Origin: Asparagopsis taxiformis | Lineage: Eukaryota > Rhodophyta > Florideophyceae > Bonnemaisoniales > Bonnemaisoniaceae | NCBI GenBank assembly: GCA_030407315.1 | Contig: JALQPE010000094.1 | Span: 1 to 62,311, forward strand | DNA length: 62,311 nucleotides | Direction: 5' to 3' | Part shown: positions 30,049 to 39,309 of the stretch, piece after piece | Position numbering within the stretch: position 1 is the first letter of the stretch | How the letters are laid out: the number at the start of each line of letters is the position of its first letter | Program-made: the position numbers and the translations under genes | The notes under the pieces: generated by a model | Seen by the model: only the letters and a program-made list of their open reading frames with translations | Databases searched by the model: none | What the model was told of the DNA's origin: nothing

Positions 30049-32562
30049 TTACTTCGGAATAGACGCCAGGCCTGACCTGATCTCTTTCTCTACCCCAGCT
30101 CTTATCATCTTGTTTGTTAGTGAAGGGAACTCTGCAATGACGGTGTCAACCGAAATATGTCCCTTCCAAGCCACTGTTGTTCTCCCCTTGCGAAGCATGG
30201 CAGGCCTATACTTACCTGACCATGCGTCTCTTCCATCGTAGACCTCGTACCACCGAACACACAGCTGACAAATAACCCCTTCGTTGTTTTTCTTACAACT
30301 CATAATTTGTCCTAGCCAGAACGGCATCTCAGTAGTACAGTCTTCTCCATTTACAGCCACGAAGCGATTCACCGAGTAGGGCAAGTCTGATAGTGGTATG
30401 CAATCTGCAGTCGACATGAGTTCCTCCTCCATCGGGACGACGTTCCGATTCCCTTTTCGATACATGCCATTCATCTCGAAACATTCGGTGAGGTTCCAAT
30501 GAAAAGAATCTTCCCTTTCCTCATAAACCTGTCGTAGAAGCTCATGTAGCTGATCCATTTTAGAATTGTTATTGACCCTGCTCTCTTCCGAACGAAAACG
30601 GAGCAGGACCTCATGTCGATCTGGAGGAGAACGTATGATATTACTCGGTGTTCGTTTCAGTTCAGGAGGCTTAACCAGGAAACCATTCAGCCCCGGAGTG
30701 AGAACTGGGAGAGGCTTCCAGTTGTCTTCACAAAATATCTTAACATCGCATGCAGTTCTGTAGAAGTCATAACTTTTTCCTGTATCTTGGGATCGGTGAA
30801 ACCTGAAGTATCTGAATTTTGAGAAAGCATGCACTTTTCCAACCGAATTCTCACTCCGGCAGAGACCGGAGAAGTTTGCCACGTGCAACATACGAGAGAC
30901 AGAGGGTTCCGGAGTATAGGACACTCTGAGTTGTTCAACTAAATCTTCCATAGTGACGGCGTTGTGGGAACGTAGCCTGCGAGAGGTACAGCTAAAGGCC
31001 TGGTCGATGTCTGCATGGGTGTGGCCGATGGGTAGGAAAGAAGCGTGTACTTCTTCAAACACACCCCAAGCAACGAGACATTCTAGATAGCAAAACAGAA
31101 ACGTGTTCTTGTTCTCTCTTGTGCAATTGTCTACCTGCAAGTACAGTGTTCCCTGAAGACTCGAACCCATAGCCTTTTTGGTAAGAGTCCTGTGAATTGC
31201 CTCGATGATATGATTTGCCCCAGTTTCGAATTCAGCAGTAAGTGTGTACAACGAAAGATGCTTTCGGACACCATGTTCGAGAACACCTATGAGTCTCACC
31301 TTCAAACTATGACCAACAGTCGCTTTTGTACATACCGTGAAATGGGGAAGACCGTATCCTGATTGATCAGCCCCGTCTACGATCAGAGACGTGAACCTGG
31401 AGGGATATAGTGACGCTTCTTCACACTTCTTTTGATACTCCCTGCGTTCCCGTGCCACCATCTCGATATGACGCTGGCGACGTTCCAGAAGCGGAGCAGT
31501 GCGTTGAATATCTGTCCCGATGGCTTCCAGTTTATCACGTATGTACTCACATTCCGAACATTTCGTGAACCTCTGGACACGCCGAACCTTGATATTCGCG
31601 CAAAACGTGTTCCAGGTGTTGTAGAAGTAGCTCAAAGTTGGTGGGTTCCGGTTCGAGTATAATAACGTAAATTGGTCGCAGAACATCTCGTACACAGCCT
31701 TCTTCTCGAAAAGAGGCAGATGCTTCTCTCCACTGTCTGGCATCATATCAGCAGTCGAGGCAGACAAGCGTTCAAGGAAGCAGATCACTGCATCTCTATG
31801 TGGAGAGCCAGAAATTCGTTTCGGAGAAGCCATAAATGGAAGACTCCCATTCTGGCAAGCTTTCTTTACCGAGGTCTGCAGGTGTCGTGAAAACTTGAAG
31901 CTGAACTCTAGGAATTCGCAACACACAGGCTTCCCAGAGAAGTAGAACCGGTTACTGTTTGGTTCCAGTAGAGCGTGCAGATACCTGCGGCGATCGTCCC
32001 TGTTGTACAACAAAACTCGTTCTGCTTCATTCCGAAGGAAAACATGGTCGGTTTTTCTGAAGCATCCCGTATTGCAGCATGGTATTCTTCTTATATCTGT
32101 TTTGGGCAGTGACAAACTGAACTTCACCCGCCTCTCTAGCATGCTGCTCTTTCGACGAACTGAACTGGACCTCGTCACACTTTCATAATTCTTCCTGTGT
32201 TGTAGTCGTGAAAATGGTTTATACATCGAAGCCGTGGATCGGAAAGAGTCGGAAGAAGTACCCACTATTCCATGCATCACTTCATCGTGGCTACGCGGCA
32301 CAGATATGGTTTCAACAGAAGGAGCGTGTTCTGATTCGGAGTCCCTAGAAAGAGATTTCATGTATGATTCGGCTTTCTCCAGTGCGTCATTCCTAGCTTC
32401 GGCGAGATGAAAACGCGGAGCCATCTGCTGTGGGAGCAGAACGAATGATCTCTGAACGGTAGTTAGATTTGCAGGTAGCGTGGAAAAGAGATGGCTGCAA
32501 GACGAGTATATCGGTTGATCAAGATGCATAGTGAGTAGGAATGACACCGGTGAGACGTTCAT
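30049..32562 (-). CDS. DUF7869-like protein, putative RNase H-like/DDE transposase
   Basis: An 837-residue intact ORF; the true start may be Met47 (MAPRFHLAEARNDALEK). Order: a disordered N-terminus; a Cys-rich N-terminal module (CCNTGCF, about residue 160); a zinc-ribbon-like KCSECEYI (about 334) followed by a long coiled coil. A core then has SLIVDGADQSGYG (about 395), LQVDNCTRENKN (about 477) and GHTHADIDQAFS (about 517). The three spaced acidic motifs on predicted strands suggest an RNase H-like fold as in DDE transposases; this is inference. A C-terminal module (EMPFWLGQIMSC ... CVRWYEVYDG) is shared with the remnant at 37113-38194, whose stop falls at the same place, so the end is authentic. 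The Plavaka-like gene follows 78 bp downstream. Confidence 0.65.
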   Translation of the reverse strand: MNVSPVSFLLTMHLDQPIYSSCSHLFSTLPANLTTVQRSFVLLPQQMAPRFHLAEARNDALEKAESYMKSLSRDSESEHAPSVETISVPRSHDEVMHGIVGTSSDSFRSTASMYKPFSRLQHRKNYESVTRSSSVRRKSSMLERRVKFSLSLPKTDIRRIPCCNTGCFRKTDHVFLRNEAERVLLYNRDDRRRYLHALLEPNSNRFYFSGKPVCCEFLEFSFKFSRHLQTSVKKACQNGSLPFMASPKRISGSPHRDAVICFLERLSASTADMMPDSGEKHLPLFEKKAVYEMFCDQFTLLYSNRNPPTLSYFYNTWNTFCANIKVRRVQRFTKCSECEYIRDKLEAIGTDIQRTAPLLERRQRHIEMVARERREYQKKCEEASLYPSRFTSLIVDGADQSGYGLPHFTVCTKATVGHSLKVRLIGVLEHGVRKHLSLYTLTAEFETGANHIIEAIHRTLTKKAMGSSLQGTLYLQVDNCTRENKNTFLFCYLECLVAWGVFEEVHASFLPIGHTHADIDQAFSCTSRRLRSHNAVTMEDLVEQLRVSYTPEPSVSRMLHVANFSGLCRSENSVGKVHAFSKFRYFRFHRSQDTGKSYDFYRTACDVKIFCEDNWKPLPVLTPGLNGFLVKPPELKRTPSNIIRSPPDRHEVLLRFRSEESRVNNNSKMDQLHELLRQVYEEREDSFHWNLTECFEMNGMYRKGNRNVVPMEEELMSTADCIPLSDLPYSVNRFVAVNGEDCTTEMPFWLGQIMSCKKNNEGVICQLCVRWYEVYDGRDAWSGKYRPAMLRKGRTTVAWKGHISVDTVIAEFPSLTNKMIRAGVEKEIRSGLASIPK

Positions 32563-32763
32563 CTAATATGGATGCAGAGTGGCCTCCTCGACGGCGATAG
32601 TTGGCCCAGGATACAGCGCCAAATACCTATGTCAAATCAATCTCTGTTGTGAATGGAGTACGGCTGATTGGTTGATTTGTGCTCTTCATGCGCCCATGAT
32701 TACGGGGAAAAATGACAACAATCTTTCCTCTCTGAAGGCCGAGCGAAACTATACGTAATAAGA
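32563..32763. other. 201-bp spacer between methyltransferase and DUF7869-like genes
   Basis: It contains stops in the frame linking the two genes, so they are separate genes. It may hold a terminator or a promoter, but nothing is recognisable. Confidence 0.4.
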
Positions 32764-35700
32764 CTAAGACAACGGCCTCATCTTGTTCAAGTCCCATGCG
32801 AATATCCCGTTCAGCCCTTTCAAAGTTCCAGGAGGAGGTTCAATACCACCGTATTTGTACGGGTAAGGACAATCCAAACAACATTCGTTCGGTTCGAACA
32901 TATAACAAGATACAAGTTTCTGATCCTCACCTTGAAAGTTCGCTAGAGGTACATTGTGTATTGTAGTTTGGAACCTCTCATCACTAGTTCCTGCACAAAG
33001 GAGAGACGCTTTTCCGACGACCTGATCCAAAATGTATAGTTCAACAGAATCTCCTCCTTTCAGTACTCTCTCTATTCCTTCGATAGTGGATTTACCGGCA
33101 TTTGTATTATCATCTTTTCCCTTTTTCTGTAGCGAACAGATTTTCGGTTGGCTTAGCAGAACGCCATCCTCTGCATGATTCCCTGTTCTCCTTTTCTTCG
33201 ATCCGATACGTGATCTCAGATCATTATGATACAAAGCATCGGCAATAGAACGAAGTCTTTCATGAGCGAGACGGAAAATCTTGGTACTAGCTTCCACAAC
33301 CACACATGAACGGGCTGTCTTCATCGCTGCGATCGCAGTAGTAAGTGTTCCTCCGTAAACATCAATAACTGAACCCCTCTCAGGACAAAACGTGTTGATT
33401 ATCTCGGATAACATTCCAATATGTTTCTCTTCTGTTAGAACAGGAGATTTTGTTCCTGGAGTGAGAAGTTTGTCTTTCGAAACGGGAATTCTGGACATTG
33501 CAGCGAATTTCCGTTTCGTTTCTGTTGGGACGAGGTGATATTGGCTTCGAAGGTCTGGCTTGAAACCGTCCTTACGATGTCCGGGAGCCCTGGCAACAAC
33601 TGCAAACTCGCACGCGTTTTGTGGGAACATATCTCCGCGATGTGCTTGTACAGTGTTCGTGTCTTTCATGAATACGAAAGGGTATTCCGGACCGTCGAAA
33701 CCGACGTTTCTCAGCTCATGCAGGAATGCTGGAAAGTTTCGGAATGATACAAAACAGAAAAACCAGCCACCTGGCTTCAAGGCTCTCCTTGCAAACTGGC
33801 ATAATGCATTGATTTCCTTATCACTTATGAAATTGTTATATGCGGTATTACGAAGGGATTTAGAATTCGGAGTTCCATACGGAGGGTCGGTAAGAACTAA
33901 ATCCTGAAGAGGGTACTCATCTGTCCATATTTCCTTGTCGAAGTCCTGCCATTTCATCTGATAGCATTTAATTCCCATTTCAAGAACGTAGTCTTTTCTT
34001 TCTGGCTCATTCGTACCAGATGAACCGCGTTTAGAATGAAGGTTGAGGCGGTCTGAGTTGATACTAGGTGAAGCAGAGACATCGTTCTCTGTTATCATTC
34101 GGTCCACTGGAATAGAAGTTTTCGGTCCGGTGATAACCTTTTCGGAAGCGTCAACTTCATCTTGTACAGATTCTTGCGTTATCTGGCTCATCTTCGGTAC
34201 CGAGACTATATCCTCATCACATATTTCGGAGCCTAGTTGAGGAACACTATCTTCCTTCGAGACATCTTTTTGTTTCTCTTCTTTCGCGTCCCTTGTATCT
34301 GCATTTTCGTTATCGGCTGCCGTCTTGCCAATTTCCTGACAGAAAGAATCGGGATCTGGGTCTTTTCGATGGCTTTCCCGATACTTCTTTTCCTTCATGG
34401 GAGCAATTTGAGGGCAAACTTTCCGGTACTGCTTCAAAAGAGCACCCAGAATATTATAATCGTTTCCCATGTTCTCCATAACATCAGTATCGAACTTTGA
34501 TGAGCGAAGTAGATTCTGCTTGATTGATTCCATGCCCTTTGGCCATACCTGTCCTTCATGAAGAACCTCGAACTTACGCGCTTCTTTCATCGCTGCGCAT
34601 GTGTATTCGTATTGCTGGAGGGTATCTTTGTATGATACTGGTTTGAATTTATTCAATCTGGAGATTCCCCGAAGCCTGTAAAGAGTATGAACTTGAACTT
34701 CTTCAGCATCAGTACCCGAAGCATTCATGAACTTGGTTGCAGATTTCAAAGATGTTATATTCACAAATTTGCGATACACGCGACAGTCAACGCTTGTCAT
34801 TGGGGTATTAGTACCCTTTCTCCGAGTTTTCAATGCCATACTGTTGCTAGAAGGAGGTTCTGCCAAGTCTGGATGCTCCGAATTCATAATTGTTCCAATC
34901 TCTTCGATCACTCGCACAGGAAGGCGCAATGCCGTCGCAGCAGTCTGTCTGACGGTGTTATCCTTGAGGTGGGAGCAACCATCATATGCGGCAGCAACTT
35001 GTTTGGCTGTAGGTGGCTTTGAGGTCATGCTCTGCATCCGGTGGGCTTCTTCTTTCATTCCGCTCAGGATATCATAGAACGTGGTTTCGACATATAATGT
35101 TGCATCATGCTTACGGTTCTGATGTCTGCCTAGTTGTTTCAGAACTTGGATAGAATGACCTCCTTTCAGTATCGTGACAGGCCACATAAAAGAGTCCCAC
35201 CTCTCCGGGTTCTCATCCATTAACTCCTGGATTGCAGTCAGTCTGTGCATACCGTCAACAACTCCGTACCAAACGGAACGGCATTCGGACTTCTCTTTCG
35301 CCTCACTGTCAGAAAGAAAATCACCCTGAGGACCGCGTATCGTTTTGAAAAAGTCAATAATGTGGCGCTGGAACGACCCGGTCAACTCGACTACGATCGC
35401 ATTGTCGGAGCCCGAAATGAATCCATCAATTCCGTTTGTTTCATCTTGTTCTCGACATTGTGCTGACTTTATGTTTCCAGAAAATATCGACTTCAATCGC
35501 AACACACCAGAGCGCACTACTTGTCGAACAGCAGTGAGTGGGATGCATGCCCGCGGATCAACACGTGTGTTCGTAGACCCTTCCATGACGTCTGCAAATA
35601 AGGCGGTATTAGTGTGCTTCATGGTGGAAGTACCCGGTTCCTCTTCTGGAGGACCTGATTTGGAACTGAGTCTGGACCCACTCCTCTTGAAGAATCTCGT

Positions 35701-35796
35701 CATGTCATCCAGTTCTGAAATAATGAAGTGCCGGGTAAGAAATGAAGGGGAAACAGAAGCTATAAAACTCTGTATCAATTTCTCGCACTTTCGCAT
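32764..35796 (-). CDS. ParB-like domain fused to beta-class N6A/N4C DNA methyltransferase
   Basis: A 1010-residue intact ORF; Met32 (MTRFFKRSGSR) may be the true start. N-terminal half: a ParB/Srx-like nuclease-fold motif VVDGMHRLTAIQEL (Asp about 181), then helices including PPTAKQVAAAYDG and LRLPVRVIEEI that resemble the following helix-turn-helix. A charged linker (about 450-600) leads to the methyltransferase: catalytic motif IV LVLTDPPYGTP (D637), a likely target-recognition region, then SAM-binding motif I SVIDVYGGTLTTAIAA (about 812) and motif III-like helices. Motif IV before motif I is the beta-class order. DPPY favours adenine N6, though cytosine N4 is possible. Such ParB-methylase fusions are known in bacteria and phages. 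The C-terminal about 150 residues are unrecognised, with a Cys cluster (CCLDCPYP). It probably marks or protects element DNA. Confidence 0.82.
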   Translation of the reverse strand: MRKCEKLIQSFIASVSPSFLTRHFIISELDDMTRFFKRSGSRLSSKSGPPEEEPGTSTMKHTNTALFADVMEGSTNTRVDPRACIPLTAVRQVVRSGVLRLKSIFSGNIKSAQCREQDETNGIDGFISGSDNAIVVELTGSFQRHIIDFFKTIRGPQGDFLSDSEAKEKSECRSVWYGVVDGMHRLTAIQELMDENPERWDSFMWPVTILKGGHSIQVLKQLGRHQNRKHDATLYVETTFYDILSGMKEEAHRMQSMTSKPPTAKQVAAAYDGCSHLKDNTVRQTAATALRLPVRVIEEIGTIMNSEHPDLAEPPSSNSMALKTRRKGTNTPMTSVDCRVYRKFVNITSLKSATKFMNASGTDAEEVQVHTLYRLRGISRLNKFKPVSYKDTLQQYEYTCAAMKEARKFEVLHEGQVWPKGMESIKQNLLRSSKFDTDVMENMGNDYNILGALLKQYRKVCPQIAPMKEKKYRESHRKDPDPDSFCQEIGKTAADNENADTRDAKEEKQKDVSKEDSVPQLGSEICDEDIVSVPKMSQITQESVQDEVDASEKVITGPKTSIPVDRMITENDVSASPSINSDRLNLHSKRGSSGTNEPERKDYVLEMGIKCYQMKWQDFDKEIWTDEYPLQDLVLTDPPYGTPNSKSLRNTAYNNFISDKEINALCQFARRALKPGGWFFCFVSFRNFPAFLHELRNVGFDGPEYPFVFMKDTNTVQAHRGDMFPQNACEFAVVARAPGHRKDGFKPDLRSQYHLVPTETKRKFAAMSRIPVSKDKLLTPGTKSPVLTEEKHIGMLSEIINTFCPERGSVIDVYGGTLTTAIAAMKTARSCVVVEASTKIFRLAHERLRSIADALYHNDLRSRIGSKKRRTGNHAEDGVLLSQPKICSLQKKGKDDNTNAGKSTIEGIERVLKGGDSVELYILDQVVGKASLLCAGTSDERFQTTIHNVPLANFQGEDQKLVSCYMFEPNECCLDCPYPYKYGGIEPPPGTLKGLNGIFAWDLNKMRPLS

Positions 35797-35846
35797 GAAG
35801 GACTTGAAATGATTGTCATGAACGCCATACTCAAGTACAGTGTACT

Positions 35847-35950
35847 TTCACCATGCATAGTACACTGGCCCAAACCCGAAATGACCGTTCACATTGGATC
35901 CAATGTGAACGGTCATTTCGGTTTTGAGCCAGTGTACTATGCATGGTGAA
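35847..35950. repeat. 104-bp near-perfect palindrome
   Basis: Two 52-bp arms meet without spacer at GGATCC (centre 35898/35899), with only two mismatches. The arm reads, from the centre out, TCCAATGTGAACGGTCATTT and later CCAGTGTACTATGCATGG. It lies 50 bp upstream of the methyltransferase ORF, between the - strand gene block and + strand remnants. It could be a regulatory or binding site, an element end, or a cruciform. Confidence 0.92.
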
Positions 35951-37112
35951 GCATCTTGGCCATGCAGGACACGACACGGCTCAAACCGGATTACGACGGC
36001 GGTGGTGGCCCGAGTATCGTGGTTACCATTGCTTGGAAGACAATTGAAGTGGATAGGAGACGCAAGCACTCTCCCAATGATTACCAGTCAGAAATATAAG
36101 TAGCGGGGTATTCTAAAAATTATATTGCGCCGGGCCGTGTCCATCCAGATGATGGAATGATTTGGCAATCTGATTTGCTATGTTGCTCACAACACTTGGC
36201 ATATTTTTTTTCATATTTCCCAGGAATGGCCCATCTCACCAGGACTATTTCCTATACAGGAAATGGGCCGTACACATCATCTTTTCGCTGCTAATAGCAG
36301 GAATGTCTGAACAGGTTTCGCCACCTTCCCCTCCGATACCAATATTACCGAACAGGTCTGAGTATCTTGCACACCGAAAACCCATTCTCATTTCCCCATT
36401 GCAATGCCATTTTTCAGTAAACAGCGCAGCTACCAGGTTTCTTTCATCCCTTAATACATTCCATATCCTACATTACACCTTAGAGTACATTCCTACCCAC
36501 TGCAACTTAGACGATAAACAATGCATATTAGAAATAGAAACTCAGACCGAAAGAACATTATTATTGCTTGAACGGTGCACAAAGCAGGCCTGCCAAAAGT
36601 AGTACGTTGTACTGTTCTCAAACTACAGAAGCTTGATTCGATTTTTGTACAACTAAAATGGTGTTTACAAGGTTCAGGTGCAATAGCATGCAACTTGATA
36701 CATATAAATGGTAGAACATTTACATTATGACTCCATTCAATGAAAAGAATATTGTTCTACGAACATGTGGAATAATAACGGGAGCAGATAATGAATCGTT
36801 CCCACCAAGAGTATTCGGATTAGAGATCAGACAGATAACATGTCTTTCCACAGTCATTGCTGGTTTAACTACGACTGGCACGCTGGAATCCTTCAATTCA
36901 AGAGAGTTCCGGGCGTCCAATGAGATCGATGGATTCAAGGCTCATAATTCAAGAAGTACATCTCGTTCCGAAAAGTACAGAAAGCGCTCATTTGTGACAT
37001 ATTTACATCCTGAGCGTTTATAACTGATTAGAAGCTGGTTCCCGTTCTGGTATAAAGCAGGACATGTGCTGCAAGTCCCCGACACTTTCGCCCCATACCA
37101 CCTCCATCAACA
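35951..37112. other. Unassigned, two weak + strand ORFs
   Basis: ORFs at 36180-36602 (140 aa) and 36727-37023 (98 aa) have no recognisable motif. The second sits just upstream of the DUF7869-like remnant and may be part of its old element. Otherwise nothing. Confidence 0.35.
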
Positions 37113-38194
37113 ATGACCGAATCATCAGGATCTAAAATAGACCGACTGTCTTTCGCGATGAAAGGACAGGTGTCCTCTATCAGGAAGAGAAATCTGGACA
37201 GGGCAAAAATCATAGCGAAAAAGTTCGAAGATGGAGAATTGCACAAGGTACAATGCTGTTCCCGGCGCTGCTTCGAAATTGCTGCCAGCGAAGATCTAGT
37301 AAGGGACTCATTTCGAGTCGTTGAGTATGACCGTACGAGACGACAGCGCTACTTAGTATCGTTATATGAGCCGGTGTCGGAAATGTACGCATATCGCGGG
37401 AGTGCCGTCTGCTATCAATTCTTAACGCAGGTATTCGGCTTCTCCCGCGAGATGCAGTGGTCAAACAAAAAACCACTGAAAAAAGCTGCGCAACTGGCGA
37501 TCGAGAAAAAAAGGGGGGAGAGTGTGAACGTTGTGAGCGCTGTATGCGACTCCGCTCTCCATCTCCGCACCATCGAGTACGCTTGCCGGCAGACAAAGCG
37601 CATCAATCCGCGCCGAAAAATTCGCACATTGACACGTTCAGTGCACAGAAATCTGATATGGACAAACATCTAGCGACGCAAACACAGCCGCAATCTCCTA
37701 CGGACAAAAATGAAGTGTCGCGTGCTGAGCCTACGGACAAAAATGAAGTATCGCGTGCTGAGCAGCAGTTTCAACCCTCCAAAGCTACTGAAAAGCCCAT
37801 CGTGCAACAGTCCGAAAATTCGGAGACGCTTTCGATTCACGAAGAAACGGCGCCGCCGAGTCTTCTGAGTGCTACACAATCGGGAAAGAAGTTGTTTCTG
37901 GTGGTCAAAGGGGATCAGTGTACGGATGAGGAGCCGTTCTGGGTGGCGAGAACACATAGAATTACGCGCAAGGGAAACCGTATCGCAAAATTGATGGTTC
38001 ATTGGTACACCAAAACGGACGCTGACTCCTACCGGAGTAGGTACAAACCGTGCTTTGTGCTCGGCACTCCTACACCCTGGATTGACACAATTGCGCTTAC
38101 TTCGGTGATTACAACGTTTGACTCGCTAGTGGACGGAAAGTTAGATGGTGCAACCTGTGATCGAGTACGAGAGCAGTTGCCATCGTTTAAATAA
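37113..38194 (+). pseudogene. DUF7869-like protein remnant, catalytic core deleted
   Basis: The N-terminal part (37113 to about 37510) aligns with the 837-aa protein: VQCCSRRCFEIA matches its CCNTGCF module, then RRQRYLVSLYEP matches RRRYLHALLEP. The frame shifts by -1 at an A7-G6 tract (about 37508-37521) into a 245-codon frame. This has a Cys-rich segment (GECERCERC), two tandem copies of an 11-residue unit (PTDKNEVSRAE) and the C-terminal module (EEPFWVARTHRI ... MVHWYTKTDADSY), ending PSFK as the intact protein ends IPK. The D-D-D core is absent. It is therefore an internally deleted paralogue, on the opposite strand to the intact copy. Confidence 0.75.
37697..37762 (+). repeat. 33-bp tandem duplication within the remnant
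   Basis: Two adjacent 33-bp copies (37697-37729, 37730-37762) differing at one base, each encoding PTDKNEVSRAE. Confidence 0.9.
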
Positions 38195-39309
38195 GTTGGT
38201 AAGACCGTTCACATAAATGTATGTCGTTCAGAATCTCTTTAATGCCACTCACTCATTCATAATAATTCATATTGCAAAGTGCTGTGACGTGCATGCACTG
38301 TTGCACTGATTGCTTCACTGCCGCCACACAGACATGCACACTTATTTGTACACCCTTCCGTGCAATCCATGCACGCCACAGACTCATGCACACTTCTTTG
38401 TACACCCATCCATGCACGCCACAGACTCATGCAAACATATGTGTAAATCCATCCATGCTATGCATGCTCCACGCTCCTATACCCCTGTACAATCATACAC
38501 GCCGTATTGCAAAGTGCCGACGACCATACACTGCTCCACTTATTGATTCTCGAACGCCACACACTTATGTGTACAACCATCCGTGTCATACATGCTCCCC
38601 ACTCCTATACCCCTTTACAGTCATATGCTCCAGGCATGGACTGCTATAAGATCCTATTTGCACGTTGAGTGTGTGATGCAGTCCATGCATGGACGTATCA
38701 CATGCTCCGTCGTGTGCTGATGTCCGCGTCGGCATGCACGCACTGTTGTGCGTGAATTACAATGAGCACCGCCAAGACATCCACGCCATGGCGTCTCGAG
38801 TACACACATGTACACAATCATTGTGCACATTGTGCACATTATGCTCAAAGTATGCAAAAGAAACACTGCTACTTGTTGGCGGGAGGTACAACATGTCACA
38901 GAGGGGTGTGCTTGAAATTGAAGCACAACAGGCCGGTACAAAATTTTGAGTCACAATTTTGAATTGTGACATGTGATCAAATTTGTACCCGCGGCCGGCG
39001 GCTTTCTACTGGAAGCACGCCGGCCATTTAACTGCCAGATGCACATGTTCTGTAAGCCGTGCATGCATGACCCATCAAGGCCATGAAATTATTCCCTCTC
39101 CCTCCCGCCTCGCACATCCTCCCTCTGCAATGTGTTCCCTTCCGCCCTCAACGTCTTCCATGAGTGATAGTCACACATTTCTCAGGTTTTCGCGCGTCGT
39201 AAGTGCTCTCTGCGTATTCCGTGCATTCTTCCCCGCCTGTTCACCGCAAGTTTCCGTCGCCAACTTGGGCGAAATCAATTCTACTCAAGCGGAAACAATT
39301 GTTCTGGCG
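38195..39309. other. Unassigned region with CATGCA-rich repeats
   Basis: 38300-38640 has loosely repeated CACGCCACAGACTCATGCA-type segments and many ATGCATG words. No gene. A palindrome sits at 38935-38989. Confidence 0.45.
38935..38989. repeat. Palindrome with GTCACAATT/AATTGTGAC core
   Basis: Inner stem GTCACAATT / AATTGTGAC with a 3-nt loop, and an outer stem GGTACAAAATTTTGA / TCAAATTTGTACC with one gap. Confidence 0.85.

Noticed and set aside
29970..30049. Fusion of the DUF7869-like and Plavaka-like ORFs (same frame, 26 open codons between)
   Set aside because: The DUF7869-like stop matches the end of its paralogue at 38194, so the proteins end separately; a 26-codon open gap in frame is not unusual.
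32563..35796. In-frame continuity of the methyltransferase ORF with the DUF7869-like ORF
   Set aside because: The 201-bp gap is a multiple of three but contains several stops in that frame.
32764..35796. Giant-virus insertion as the source of the methyltransferase
   Set aside because: No capsid, polymerase or other viral core gene nearby; the neighbours are transposase-like and repetitive.
36180..36602. 140-codon + strand ORF
   Set aside because: No motif, atypical composition, and no homology to the surrounding element genes; kept only as an unassigned stretch.
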